Below, in pieces: positions 35,862 to 44,128 of a stretch of DNA of 64,000 nt. The DNA comes from Pirellula sp. (GTDB taxonomy: Bacteria > Planctomycetota > Planctomycetia > Pirellulales > PNKZ01), in assembly GCA_013822735.1 (NCBI GenBank), contig PNKZ01000002.1:372001-436000 (forward strand). The letters run 5' to 3'. The translations under genes and the position numbers were made by a program. The notes below the pieces were generated by a model. The model ran no database searches. It saw nothing but the letters and a program-made list of their open reading frames with translations, and was not told the DNA's origin. How positions within the stretch are numbered: position 1 is the first letter of the stretch; each line of letters starts with the position of its first letter.

Positions 35862-36505
35862 TAGCGCGCACTGGCAGGAGTGGCAGGAAGGCCCGACGGG
35901 ATGCGCTCGAAGTTGCGGTAATGGTCGGGCGTGTACCAGACGTCGCCGTCGGCGCCGACGACCAAGCGTTGCGGGCCGGGTCCGCCTTCGCCGGGAGTCG
36001 GCACGACCCATTCTTCGTAGTAGCCGGGGGCTTTACGCGGCAGCCGACCTTCGCGATTTTGGAAGGTTGTGCCGTCATGCGAAAACCGCAGCTTCCGGCC
36101 TGCCGCGACGCGCTCGAGCGAAGGCCCGAGATCGATCTCACCGCGGTAGATTACTTGGCCGTCTTCGTCGCGCAAGGTGACGTTGCGACGGACGCTCGGC
36201 TTCGCGGCCGCCTTGGTCGAAGCGACCGGCGGTTTCGCAGCAACCGACGGCTTGGCCACGATCGGAGGTTTGGCGACCGTGGTCACCGGCTGTTTCGCCG
36301 TCGGGATCGACGACGGCGTTGACGACGGCGAACTCGGGATCGACGCGGCTGTGCCCGACGCCCAGGGGCGCGGCAGGTCGTCGACCTTCGGCGGCTCGTT
36401 CTTCGCCGTGTAGTACTGGTAGGCGAAGATCGCCAGCGCCATCGCGACCCAGATGATCATCTGTTCGCGACGCATAAACGGCCGGCTCTTGGGATTCGCT
36501 GCCAT
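35861..36505 (-). CDS. Membrane-anchored RNase Sa/barnase-like ribonuclease
   Basis: A 214-residue protein. Residues 17-32 (IIWVAMALAIFAYQYY) form a signal anchor, followed by a Pro/Ala/Ser/Lys-rich linker to about residue 105. The last 80 residues match secreted microbial ribonucleases of the RNase Sa type. FQNRE (148-152) is the guanine-recognition loop, and the catalytic triad is Glu165 in GYYEEWVV, Arg180 in PQRLVVG and His195 in PDHYRNFER. All three are in place, so the enzyme should be active on RNA outside the cell or in the periplasm. It is followed directly by its probable inhibitor and preceded, four bases away, by a prolyl oligopeptidase. Confidence 0.85.
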   Translation of the reverse strand: MAANPKSRPFMRREQMIIWVAMALAIFAYQYYTAKNEPPKVDDLPRPWASGTAASIPSSPSSTPSSIPTAKQPVTTVAKPPIVAKPSVAAKPPVASTKAAAKPSVRRNVTLRDEDGQVIYRGEIDLGPSLERVAAGRKLRFSHDGTTFQNREGRLPRKAPGYYEEWVVPTPGEGGPGPQRLVVGADGDVWYTPDHYRNFERIPSGLPATPASAR

Positions 36506-36509
36506 CGCG

Positions 36510-38624
36510 CTATTTCACATCCATCTTCAGGGCGCGGACAAGAAAGGCGTAAGTGTCGGCGAGTTCCTCGATTTGCTTCGTCGTCGGGGTGCCCGCGCCG
36601 TGCCCGGCGCTGGTCTCGATGCGAATGAGGGTCGGGGCTTCGCCGGCTTGCGCCTTCTGTAAGGCCGCGGTGAACTTAAAGCTGTGGGCCGGCACGACGC
36701 GATCGTCGTGGTCGGCCGTCGTCACGAGCGTGGCGGGATACTTCCCGCCGGCGTGCACGTTGTGCAGCGGCGAGTATTTGAGGAGCGTTTCGAATTGCTT
36801 GGCATCGTCGGCCGAGCCGTATTCGGAAACCCAGGCCCAACCGATGGTGAACTTGTGGAAGCGGAGCATGTCGAGCACGCCGACGTCGGGGAGCGCTGCG
36901 CCGAAGAGCTCGGGGCGTTGCGTGAGGCAGGCGCCGACCAGAAGTCCGCCGTTGCTGCCGCCGCTGATCGCCAAACGGTCGGGACGCGTGTAACCGTCGG
37001 CGATGAGGCGCTCGGCAGCCGCGATGAAGTCGTCGAACACGTTTTGTTTGCGCTCGATCATGCCGGCTTCGTGCCACTCGCGGCCATATTCACCGCCGCC
37101 GCGGAGATTGGGTATGGCGAGTACGCCGCCCATTTCCAACCACGCGAGCCGACCGGCCGAGAAGCTCGGCGTCAGCGAGATGTTGAAGCCGCCGTAGCCG
37201 TAGAGGATCGTCGGGTTCGAGCCGTCGAGCTTGATTCCCTTTTTGTTGGTGACGAACATCGGCACCCGGGTGCCGTCGCGACTCGTGTAAAAGATCTGCT
37301 TCGTTTCATAATCGTTCGGATCGAACGCGACCTGGGCTTGGCGAAAGATCGTTTGCTCGTCGGTGGTCAGGTCGTAGCGGTAGATGATCGGCGGCGTCGT
37401 GAAGCCGGTGAATGAGTAGAACGTTTCCTTCGCGCTGCGGAGACCGGAAAAGCCGCCGACGGTGCCGATGCCGGGGAGCTTGAGTTCACGACGCAGCTTG
37501 CCGTCGAGGCCGAACTCGCTGACCCGATTGTGGGCGTCGGTCATGTAGACGCAGAACATGCGGTCGCCGAAAACGTCGGCGCTTTCCAAAACGCCGGCCC
37601 CTTCGGGAATTACTTCTCGACGTTCTTTCGGCTTCGTTATGTCGATGGCGATCACGCGGTAGCGTGGGGCATCGAGATCGGTCTTGAAGTAGAAGGTCGG
37701 CCCGTCGTTGGCGAGAAATACATACTCGGCGTGATAGCCTTGAATGAGTTCGACGACCGGCGCGTCGGGCTGCTGCAGATCTTGATAGAAGATTTGGTTG
37801 TTGGGATCGGTGCCGCGCCAGACGGCAATGATGAGGTAGCGTCCGTCTTCGGTGACGTAGCCGCCGAAGCCCCATTCCTTTTCGTCTTTGCGCTCATAGA
37901 TGAGCTTGTCATCCGCTTGCGGCTTGCCGAGTTGGTGGAGATACAGCTTCTGGTAATAGTTCGAGTCGGTGAACTCGGCGCCGGTTTTCGGTTCGTCGTA
38001 GCGGCTGTAATAGAAGGCTTTACCGTCGGGAGTCCATGAAGCGCCGGAGAATTTGACCCAACGGATTTCGTCGGGGAGGTCTTTCGCGGTGGCGACGTCG
38101 CGCACGCGCCAGGTTTCCCAATCGCTGCCGGCTTCCGCAAGCCCGTAGGCCATGAGCTTGCCGTCGTCGGTGAGTTCGTAGCCGGCGAGCGCCACGGTGC
38201 CGTCGGCCGAGAGTTTGTTCGGATCGAGCAATACGCGCGGCTCGTCGGTGAGGGAGTCGGCCGTGTAGAGAATCGCCTGGTTCTGCAGGCCGTCGTTGCG
38301 GCTGTAGAAGTAGCGGCCGCCGCGTACTTGCGGTACGCCGTAGCGCACGTAGTTCCAAAGTTCGGTAAGCCGCGACTTGATCCGCGGGCGGGCGGAAACC
38401 TCGGCGAGATACTGTTCCGTAGCTTTGTTTTGCGCGGTGACCCAAGCTTTGGTATCGTCGCTATCAGGCTGTTCGAGCCAACGATACGGATCGGCGATTT
38501 TGCGGCCGTGGTAGTCGTCGACTTGATCCACGGTTTTCGATTCCGGGTATTTCAAGCGTTGGGCCTCCGTGAAGCTGGGGCTTGCGAACAGGCAAAGCGA
38601 GAACAGAACGAGCAGGCGTTTCAT
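36510..38624 (-). CDS. Prolyl oligopeptidase (S9A family), exported
   Basis: A 704-residue serine peptidase that cuts short peptides after proline. A signal peptide is present (MKRLLVLFSLCLFASPSF). A beta-propeller covers the middle, and the C-terminal alpha/beta hydrolase has ISGGSNGGLLVGA (nucleophile Ser), TADHDDRVVPAHSFKF (Asp) and SAGHGAGTPT (His). The propeller start YPESKTVDQVDDYHGRKIAD and the motif DPYRWLEQPDSDDTKAWV are classical for the family. The length is normal. CGGAG precedes the start. It is the first gene of a probable operon with the RNase and barstar genes. Confidence 0.93.
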   Translation of the reverse strand: MKRLLVLFSLCLFASPSFTEAQRLKYPESKTVDQVDDYHGRKIADPYRWLEQPDSDDTKAWVTAQNKATEQYLAEVSARPRIKSRLTELWNYVRYGVPQVRGGRYFYSRNDGLQNQAILYTADSLTDEPRVLLDPNKLSADGTVALAGYELTDDGKLMAYGLAEAGSDWETWRVRDVATAKDLPDEIRWVKFSGASWTPDGKAFYYSRYDEPKTGAEFTDSNYYQKLYLHQLGKPQADDKLIYERKDEKEWGFGGYVTEDGRYLIIAVWRGTDPNNQIFYQDLQQPDAPVVELIQGYHAEYVFLANDGPTFYFKTDLDAPRYRVIAIDITKPKERREVIPEGAGVLESADVFGDRMFCVYMTDAHNRVSEFGLDGKLRRELKLPGIGTVGGFSGLRSAKETFYSFTGFTTPPIIYRYDLTTDEQTIFRQAQVAFDPNDYETKQIFYTSRDGTRVPMFVTNKKGIKLDGSNPTILYGYGGFNISLTPSFSAGRLAWLEMGGVLAIPNLRGGGEYGREWHEAGMIERKQNVFDDFIAAAERLIADGYTRPDRLAISGGSNGGLLVGACLTQRPELFGAALPDVGVLDMLRFHKFTIGWAWVSEYGSADDAKQFETLLKYSPLHNVHAGGKYPATLVTTADHDDRVVPAHSFKFTAALQKAQAGEAPTLIRIETSAGHGAGTPTTKQIEELADTYAFLVRALKMDVK

Positions 38625-38640
38625 GCGCGCTCCGAGATAC

Positions 38641-40404
38641 TTAGTTGCTGGATTCGAGAAGTTCGAGATTCGGCGCGAGTTCGTGCACGCGGCGGCCGAC
38701 GAGCTTGCGGACCTGATCCGTCGTACGCTGGCTCGACACGTCGCTCATTACGGCGGCCGCTTGTTCGAGGGTGATTTGCGCCGCGAGGTCTTTGATCGTG
38801 GGGATCAGCGCAGGGCTCATGCTGAAGGTGCGCAGGCCCATCCCGAGCAGCAGGACGAACGAACGCGGGTCGCCCGCCATTTCGCCGCAGAGGTTCACCG
38901 GCTTCCCGGCGCGATTGCAGGACTGAATGACGCGCTGTAATACGCGGAGAACCGGCGGGCTGAGCGGTTCGCAGAGATGGCTGACCTTGGGGTTATCGCG
39001 ATCGGCGGCCATGAGATACTGCACGAGATCGTTGGAGCCGATGGAAACGAAATCGACTTCGCGCAGCAACGATTCGATGGTGAAGGCCGCGGCGGGAACT
39101 TCGAGCATCAGGCCGAACGGCACGAAGCGATACGGCTTCTTCTCGGCGGCGAGTTGCTTGCCGGCCTTGCGGACCATGGCACGGATGCGACGGATTTCTT
39201 CGAGCGTAGTGATCATCGGGAAGAGGAGCGTGATATCGGCGTCGGCTCCTTCCGGCGCCGCGGCGGCGCGCAACACGGCCCGGATCTGTTCCAAGAAAAA
39301 CTCGGGATGCTCGAACGAAAGGCGAATGGAACGCCAGCCCATGAACGGGTTGGCTTCGCGATCGTGCCCGAGGAAGGGAATGGTTTTGTCGCCGCCGAGA
39401 TCGAGCGTGCGAATGGTGACGCGCTTCCCCGGCGCGGCGGCGATCACTTGGCGGTAGTTGGCGAGTTGCTCTTCTTCACTCGGCACGGCGGGATGCGAAA
39501 GGAAGAGATACTCGGTGCGATACAGACCGACGCCGCCGGCCCCCATCGCCCCGGCGGCTTGCGCATCTTCGACGCCGTTGATATTTGCCAGCAGCGTGAG
39601 TTCGACGCCGTCGGCGGTGCGCGCCGGGCGGTCGCGATTCTCTGCGAGCTTGCCGCGGAGGTCGACGAACTCGCGCTGCAGCTTGCGGTAGGCGCTTTCT
39701 TGCTCGGGGTCGGGATGGACGATGACGGTGCCGTTGCGGCCGTCGACGACGATGAGATCGCCGTTGGCGCAGTGGTCGCACACGCCGCGAGCCGCGGTGA
39801 CGGCCGGAATGCCGCGCCGCCGGGCCAGGATGGCGGCGTGGCTCGTGCGCCCGCCGGTTTGCGTGACGATGCCCGAAAGGGCGAGCCCGCCGATGGCGAC
39901 GATGTGCCAAGGGAGCAACTCTTTGGCCACGAGTACGCGGGGCGTCTCGTCCGGTGCGCCGTCTTCTTTCAACAGCGGCGAGAGTTGGCCGCTCAGGCGA
40001 ATGACGACGTCGTGCAGGTCGAGCAGTCGTTGTTTGAGGTAGGCGTCTTTAGTCTTCGCGCGGAGTTGGTCGTATTCTTTAAACACGATTTCCAGCGCAG
40101 CCGGCGAAGGACGCAAGTAGCGAACGATTTGGTCGCGTACTTTGCCGATGAAGGCCGGATCGCGAAGGATCGCTTCTTGCGATTGGAAGACGCCCACTTG
40201 GTCTTTGCCGACCTGGCGGGAGACCTTTTGTTGCAGGGCCCGAAGTTCGGCCGAGGTCCGCTCGCAGGCTTTTTCAAACCGGCACCACTCGGCGAACACT
40301 TCCTGCTCCGCCAGCTGCGTATGCTCCGGATTGACGAAGATCTCGTCGACGCAGTAGGCCTGCCCGACGGCGACTCCCGGCGATACTCCGATTCCCTTCC
40401 GCAT
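38641..40404 (-). CDS. ptsI: Phosphoenolpyruvate-protein phosphotransferase (PTS enzyme I)
   Basis: A 587-residue enzyme I: it takes phosphate from PEP and passes it to HPr. The phosphorylated His lies in GGRTSHAAILARRRG and is His189 by count, the same number as in well-studied enzyme I. The PEP-binding barrel shows GVGLYRTEYLFL, IRTLDLGGDKTIPFL, SIGSNDLVQYLMAADRDN and VNLCGEMAGDP with its Cys. A strong GGAG ribosome site precedes the start. No HPr or sugar-permease gene is adjacent, so it may feed a regulatory (nitrogen-type) or incomplete PTS; this is inference. Confidence 0.94.
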   Translation of the reverse strand: MRKGIGVSPGVAVGQAYCVDEIFVNPEHTQLAEQEVFAEWCRFEKACERTSAELRALQQKVSRQVGKDQVGVFQSQEAILRDPAFIGKVRDQIVRYLRPSPAALEIVFKEYDQLRAKTKDAYLKQRLLDLHDVVIRLSGQLSPLLKEDGAPDETPRVLVAKELLPWHIVAIGGLALSGIVTQTGGRTSHAAILARRRGIPAVTAARGVCDHCANGDLIVVDGRNGTVIVHPDPEQESAYRKLQREFVDLRGKLAENRDRPARTADGVELTLLANINGVEDAQAAGAMGAGGVGLYRTEYLFLSHPAVPSEEEQLANYRQVIAAAPGKRVTIRTLDLGGDKTIPFLGHDREANPFMGWRSIRLSFEHPEFFLEQIRAVLRAAAAPEGADADITLLFPMITTLEEIRRIRAMVRKAGKQLAAEKKPYRFVPFGLMLEVPAAAFTIESLLREVDFVSIGSNDLVQYLMAADRDNPKVSHLCEPLSPPVLRVLQRVIQSCNRAGKPVNLCGEMAGDPRSFVLLLGMGLRTFSMSPALIPTIKDLAAQITLEQAAAVMSDVSSQRTTDQVRKLVGRRVHELAPNLELLESSN

Positions 40405-40656
40405 GCCTGCTCCGCTCCCCGCTTAGATGAAAGCTGATGGTAGCCGACGCCCGCGACAGGGGATAGTAGACCGGGGAATCTTGCGGAAACGGGCTTCTGT
40501 GTCCCTTCGCTACATGGTGCGGGACCTTGCCTCGCGCCACGGCGGCACGAAGCCGATCGAGTCGCTGTTCGACGATGCCTATCTTCCCTTCGGGCCGGGA
40601 ATGCTTAGAGGGGTAGAGGGCCCTGAGAGATCCTACGAATGAAAGGTGTCCGCGGC

Positions 40657-40885
40657 TCACCACGGCTCGAAGCAGTCGTAGCTTCGTTGGGCGATGACTC
40701 GGCCGTCTCGAAATTCGAGAAACGAGGCGGATTTCGGCTAAATCTCGTCTCGCCCCGTTGGGCATCAGGCGGTTGGGAAACTCCTCCTGAATCACCTCCG
40801 GATGGTACAGGGCGGCAAGGGCCTCGCCCGTGACGCCGCGTTCGAGAGCGGCGAAGTACTGTTGTGTGAGTTCACGAACGTTCAT
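40657..40885 (-). pseudogene. SnoaL/NTF2-like protein, internally deleted and frameshifted
   Basis: The start at 40885 has GAGGAG upstream and reads MNVRELTQQYFAALERGVTG, then LAALYHPEVIQEEFPNRLMP and NGARRDLAEIRL, the usual first half of a SnoaL-like small enzyme. At that point the frame breaks: the next reading frame gives FLEFRDGRVIAQRSYDCFEP and a Trp before a stop (TGA at 40659-40657), the usual end of the same family. About 40-50 residues of the middle are missing. So the gene is a remnant with a deletion plus a frame change. It overlaps the DinB gene by 14 bases, as if it was once its operon partner. Confidence 0.72.
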
Positions 40886-41384
40886 CCGTCGCTCCTCGGC
40901 CGCTGCTCGAATCAGTTTCAAGGAACGGTTCGGTCTCCCGCGCAAACGTGATGAAGTCGGTGTTGATTACCGCTCCGCCGCTTCGGGCGATGATCTTCGC
41001 GATCTGCCCGCGGTGGTAGGGGCCGTGGGTGACTACTTGCGAGAGAATGTCGAGGACGGAGCTGATGAACTCTTGCCCCTGAGCGGTGCGGTAGCAGACC
41101 GACCCCGTCGGTCGGCCGTCGCCGAGTCGCCCGATGAAAGCTTGATAGCCGGCCTCGTTCGCGGCGGACAGCGCGTCACACTCGTCGAGGGTCAACGTCG
41201 GCCAGACCGCGTGAGTGGGGGCGCGTTGCTCAAGGCGCGCCAGCCAGACATGTTCCGCGGCGAGCAGGTGGGCCAACAGCGGCAAAGCCTCGGCGTGGGC
41301 GGCCGGCGCCGCTCGCAAGGCCGCGAGCGATCGCTGGTCGGCCCAAGCCGAATAGTGGAATAGTCGCTGAAAGTAAGCCTTCAC
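40872..41384 (-). CDS. DinB-family protein
   Basis: A 170-residue four-helix-bundle protein of the DinB/YfiT group, starting at GTG 41384 with GGAG eight bases upstream. MKAYFQRLFHYSAWADQRSL holds the first metal His, LAAEHVWLARLEQ the second region, and VVTHGPYHRGQIAKII the last two His (HxxxH), the typical three-His metal site. Family members are metal-dependent S-transferases or of unknown role, often induced by stress. It is followed by a decayed SnoaL-like gene. Confidence 0.88.
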   Translation of the reverse strand: MKAYFQRLFHYSAWADQRSLAALRAAPAAHAEALPLLAHLLAAEHVWLARLEQRAPTHAVWPTLTLDECDALSAANEAGYQAFIGRLGDGRPTGSVCYRTAQGQEFISSVLDILSQVVTHGPYHRGQIAKIIARSGGAVINTDFITFARETEPFLETDSSSGRGATDERS

Positions 41385-41548
41385 ATCACCGCTCCGCCGC
41401 CGAACAAGGAATGAGAAAGAACACAGGGAAAGAACATGGTATTAGGAACCGCTATGCCAAATAAGCTTCCTAACATCAGCGCTCTTCGCTTGATAAATAC
41501 TCTCGCAATGAGCGGACCGTTTCGAGGGGATTGCGAAACGCGTCGCGT

Positions 41549-42139
41549 TCATTTTTGCGCGAAGTTGGGATAGTGCTTTTTAATACATTCAGGGCAGAAA
41601 CTGTGAGTGAACGTGGCCTCTGAACGACTGCTGACGTAGACCTCGAGTCGCTGCCAAACGCCATCGTCATCGCGGATTGCTTTGCAGAATGCACAGATGG
41701 GGAGCAAGCCTCGCAATGTCTGCACTTCGGACAACGCCGCGTCCCTTTCCTTTAAGGTACGTTCCAAAGCTGCTTCCCGTTCGCGCAACAACGTCACATC
41801 CGCAACGTGAACTGAAAATCCACGTACTTCACCATCCGTTATATCAGGCGTATACGTGGCGATGCTCTCGCGAATTTCGCCGCTCGGCAGCGGAATCCGC
41901 CGTTCAAACACCTGCTTCTCCCCGTTTAGGGCCGCCAGGATATACGGAAGGTTCAATTCGTATAACGGCCCCAGCAAATCCTTCAGCAGCATCCCCTTCA
42001 TCTCTGTCGGACTTTTGCCGAACCATTGCCTGTAGGCATCGTTGGAAAACACGCACTTTTGCTGCGCGTCCCAGTAGGCGAGCATCGCTGGAATATGATT
42101 GGCGATGCTTAGCGCAATGTGCGACGGCTCAAGATTCAT
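41549..42139 (-). CDS. PAS-domain protein with C-terminal Cys cluster
   Basis: A 196-residue protein starting at 42139 (MNLEPSHIALSI) with GAGG about eight bases upstream. Residues about 10-120 are a PAS fold (WDAQQKCVFSNDAYRQWFGK, then an FSVHVADVTLLRER PAC-like end). The C-terminal block LRGLLPICAFCKAIRDDDGV, then EVYVSSRSEATFTHSFCPEC, is a Cys-rich module (CxxC twice) often found at the end of PAS or receiver proteins, possibly binding a metal. It is soluble and lacks a kinase or output domain. Likely a small sensor or adaptor in two-component signalling. Confidence 0.85.
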   Translation of the reverse strand: MNLEPSHIALSIANHIPAMLAYWDAQQKCVFSNDAYRQWFGKSPTEMKGMLLKDLLGPLYELNLPYILAALNGEKQVFERRIPLPSGEIRESIATYTPDITDGEVRGFSVHVADVTLLREREAALERTLKERDAALSEVQTLRGLLPICAFCKAIRDDDGVWQRLEVYVSSRSEATFTHSFCPECIKKHYPNFAQK

Positions 42140-42208
42140 ACTGCGGATCCTCGACACGCCGCCGCTTAATCGACTGACTTATCTCGACATGAAGTTCAGC
42201 GGCGCGCC

Positions 42209-42380
42209 GCCGAACTAGAAACTGGACCGAATTCGTCCGTATCGCTCCGGAGCATATTTGCCACGGTAGTCGGACGTCAAGAAATTGCTGGGCCTTACGA
42301 TTCTTAAATGGAGTGCACTTCCGCTCACTTGGCAGACCGATTCCGCAATCTCCGCAACAAACCCGCTTCGTACGTCCGGC
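42209..42380 (-). pseudogene. Decayed zinc-ribbon fragment, copy 1
   Basis: In the minus direction the sequence encodes RVCCGDCGIGLPSERKCTPF and, after a frame change, FLTSDYRGKYAPERYGRIRS, ending in TAG at 42217-42215. The same end occurs, less damaged, at 46697 (FLTSNYRGKYAPEIDGRILS). No start codon with ribosome site is seen. It is read as a remnant of a small Cys-rich protein present twice in this stretch. Confidence 0.5.
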
Positions 42381-42907
42381 GCGCGGGTGTGCAGGTTGTT
42401 TTGCAGAGGGCGTCCGGGAACTCAAACTTGAAAACGCCAGCAATCCGGGGCTTTCAAATCCAAACCAGGCACGACGCGTGAGCTACTCCGTTCCCTCGCG
42501 GCAAACAGCGTTCGTGCGAAAGTCGGTAACGCGCCGAATGATCTCGTCGCCTTCGACGACGGTTAAGTGACGATCGTACTCGACGTCCGTTATCGCATTG
42601 AACGGGCACCATTCGGAAATCGGCCCGCGAAGCTGTGTCGCAGGGCGGAAACGAAGACGCGCCCGGCGCGACGCAAATAGGGGAGAGAGAGGACACGTCG
42701 CGCCGGGGCGATTGGTCCGTCGGTATCGAATATCGAACAGTACCCATAGTAAATTGCGGCAACCGCTTTCGGCCGACGAACTTCCACAACCGAGTTTGAC
42801 TTTCCTTCGGTTATTCGCCCGGTTCGACACTGAGTGATCACCCTGTTTAGTGGAGAACCGCTTAGCGTGGGTGTGTCTCTGGGCGCGCCAGGACTTACGT
42901 CAGGTGC

Positions 42908-42961
42908 CCCGGACAACTCGTTGTCCGGGTCGCGAAGCGACAAGATGCTTGCCGCGGCCAC
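42908..42961. repeat. Palindrome plus flank, solo copy of MITE-like family
   Basis: A perfect palindrome with 10-base arms CCCGGACAAC and GTTGTCCGGG around TC (42908-42929) is followed by GTCGCGAAGCGACAAGATGC and TTGCCGCGGC. The same order occurs at 45471-45521. There is no matching right end here, so it looks like a truncated copy. Confidence 0.75.
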
Positions 42962-43005
42962 CCCGCGGCTTCGCACCCTAGTTGCGGGCAAAACAATGCG
43001 CATGA

Positions 43006-43233
43006 TCACGCATCTTGCCCACCCGAAGTTTCCGTAGCCCCTGCTGCTTCCGATAGCCGCTTGTTGATCGAGACGCATTCGCGAAAGATCATCATCAGTG
43101 CCGCCGTCGTCATGAAGGCGCCTGGAACGCTGATGAGCATTCCATAGGCAAACCCGCCACGATTCGGAAACGTGCATCCCATCGCAACAAACAGCGGCCC
43201 AAAACTTGCGCACGCAGGGAACAAATTCGACAT
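43006..43233 (-). CDS. Small two-span membrane protein
   Basis: A 75-residue protein, start at 43233 (MSNLFPACASFGPLFVAMGC). Two hydrophobic stretches, about residues 5-18 and 27-48 (FAYGMLISVPGAFMTTAALM), suggest a small membrane protein, followed by a charged tail. No family recognised; ribosome site weak. It is reported because the hydrophobic pattern is protein-like in an otherwise sparse region. Confidence 0.45.
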   Translation of the reverse strand: MSNLFPACASFGPLFVAMGCTFPNRGGFAYGMLISVPGAFMTTAALMMIFRECVSINKRLSEAAGATETSGGQDA

Positions 43234-43448
43234 GACAGATTCTCGCAATTGGTGAGCGCTTGGAATGGCGGACGCATCCGTCGGGTTGGTTCGCAAATTG
43301 TCCGGTGGAAAGAGGTCGCGGCTAACGTGTTTGGTCAGTTGCCTGCCCGAAGTCGAGCGGTGCTGCGAATCATACTAACGCATTCGAAGCTATCGAGCCA
43401 AACTGCCCGTGGGCCTGTTGGATAAGTTGATTCTTTATTGATACCGGC

Positions 43449-43982
43449 TTACTTCGCAGCGTCTTGTTTGGTGGTGGCGATTCTTTGCGTGAGCGGGAAA
43501 ATCAATGGTCGGGCCTCCGGATAAAGGTCTTCATCGTCCACTGGTCTGCGCATCCCTTTTTCATCCGTGTGGACAAAGCTTTTTTCCAGTGATTTGAGGC
43601 CATCCTCCCGCCCGAGAGTCAATAAGTTTCCCTCGTTCAAGATGCGTAAACGAGGCCACCTTTGATCGGCAAACGAGAGCTCGATTCCGTTGTTTTCGGT
43701 GAACGCGTAGGTCCCGGGATAGTTCGAAAATCCATTGCCCCAAGTATAAAGATGAACCTTAGCATCCGCGAAGAAATGCAAGCTCAAAATGGCTCCGTCC
43801 AGGGAAGCTCCCAGCTGTGAGCTGTCGATAAACACGAGTTCCTTATTTCGGTTGATCTCCTTCTCAAACTGATTTACCAAGTTCGCATTTTGGGGTTGCG
43901 CACGGCTGCACGCGTCGAACATGCATACAAAGCCGACCAACACCACAGTTGCCGTTGCTTGGGTTGTTCTCGCTGCTCTCAT
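43449..43982 (-). CDS. Secreted or lipoprotein hypothetical protein
   Basis: A 177-residue protein starting at 43982. A hydrophobic signal (TATVVLVGFVCMFDACSRAQ) ends at a Cys that could be a lipid site. The mature part (GAILSLHFFADAKVHLYTWG, then SNYPGTYAFTENNGIELSFA) has the alternating pattern of a beta-rich domain that replaces or scores a value, as in lipocalin-like or secreted stress proteins. No family assigned. An inverted repeat lies directly upstream (44028-44077). Confidence 0.6.
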   Translation of the reverse strand: MRAARTTQATATVVLVGFVCMFDACSRAQPQNANLVNQFEKEINRNKELVFIDSSQLGASLDGAILSLHFFADAKVHLYTWGNGFSNYPGTYAFTENNGIELSFADQRWPRLRILNEGNLLTLGREDGLKSLEKSFVHTDEKGMRRPVDDEDLYPEARPLIFPLTQRIATTKQDAAK

Positions 43983-44027
43983 ACAAGATTCGCTAAGTCC
44001 ACCGAACGGATCGACGTTGGAGTCAAT

Positions 44028-44102
44028 AAAGGTGTCAGGAACCTTTAATTCTTGGCAAAAAGGTTCCTGACACCTTTGACCGTCTTTACATCTGACACCT
44101 TT
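44028..44102. repeat. Inverted repeat of the AAGGTGTCAGG family
   Basis: AAAGGTGTCAGGAACCTTT (44028-44046) is mirrored exactly at 44059-44077 with a 12-base loop. A shorter variant TCTGACACCTTT follows at 44091-44102. Related sequences are at 46926-46988. Copies with this core are known as a widespread palindromic repeat in bacteria; the source and mobility are not clear from this window. Confidence 0.85.
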
Positions 44103-44128
44103 ACTTCGCTTCATTTGATGCAGGAGCT

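Larger units (their letters stand above)
42140..43005. other. Repeat-rich intergenic region
   Basis: Almost 870 bases with no intact gene. It holds a decayed zinc-ribbon fragment (42209-42380), a palindrome (42908-42929) with adjoining repeat to about 42960, and several short frames without protein-like sequence. One of these (minus, about 42483-42600) ends in HLTVVEGDEIIRRVTDF; it looks protein-like over about 35 residues but has no start or family. Confidence 0.6.

Noticed and set aside
38977-40437. A 486-codon open frame opposite ptsI
   Set aside because: Antisense of enzyme I; no domain is visible in its translation.
40274-40945. A continuous 223-codon frame covering the SnoaL-like remnant and the start of ptsI
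   Set aside because: Only the first 60 or so codons read like a protein; the remainder is Arg/Ser-rich and overlaps the start of ptsI on the same strand. The remnant reading with a frame change explains the conserved end.
42590-43213. A 207-codon minus-strand frame across the repeat-rich gap
   Set aside because: It runs through the palindromic repeat, has no family signal, and lacks a consistent start; it is unlikely to be a gene.
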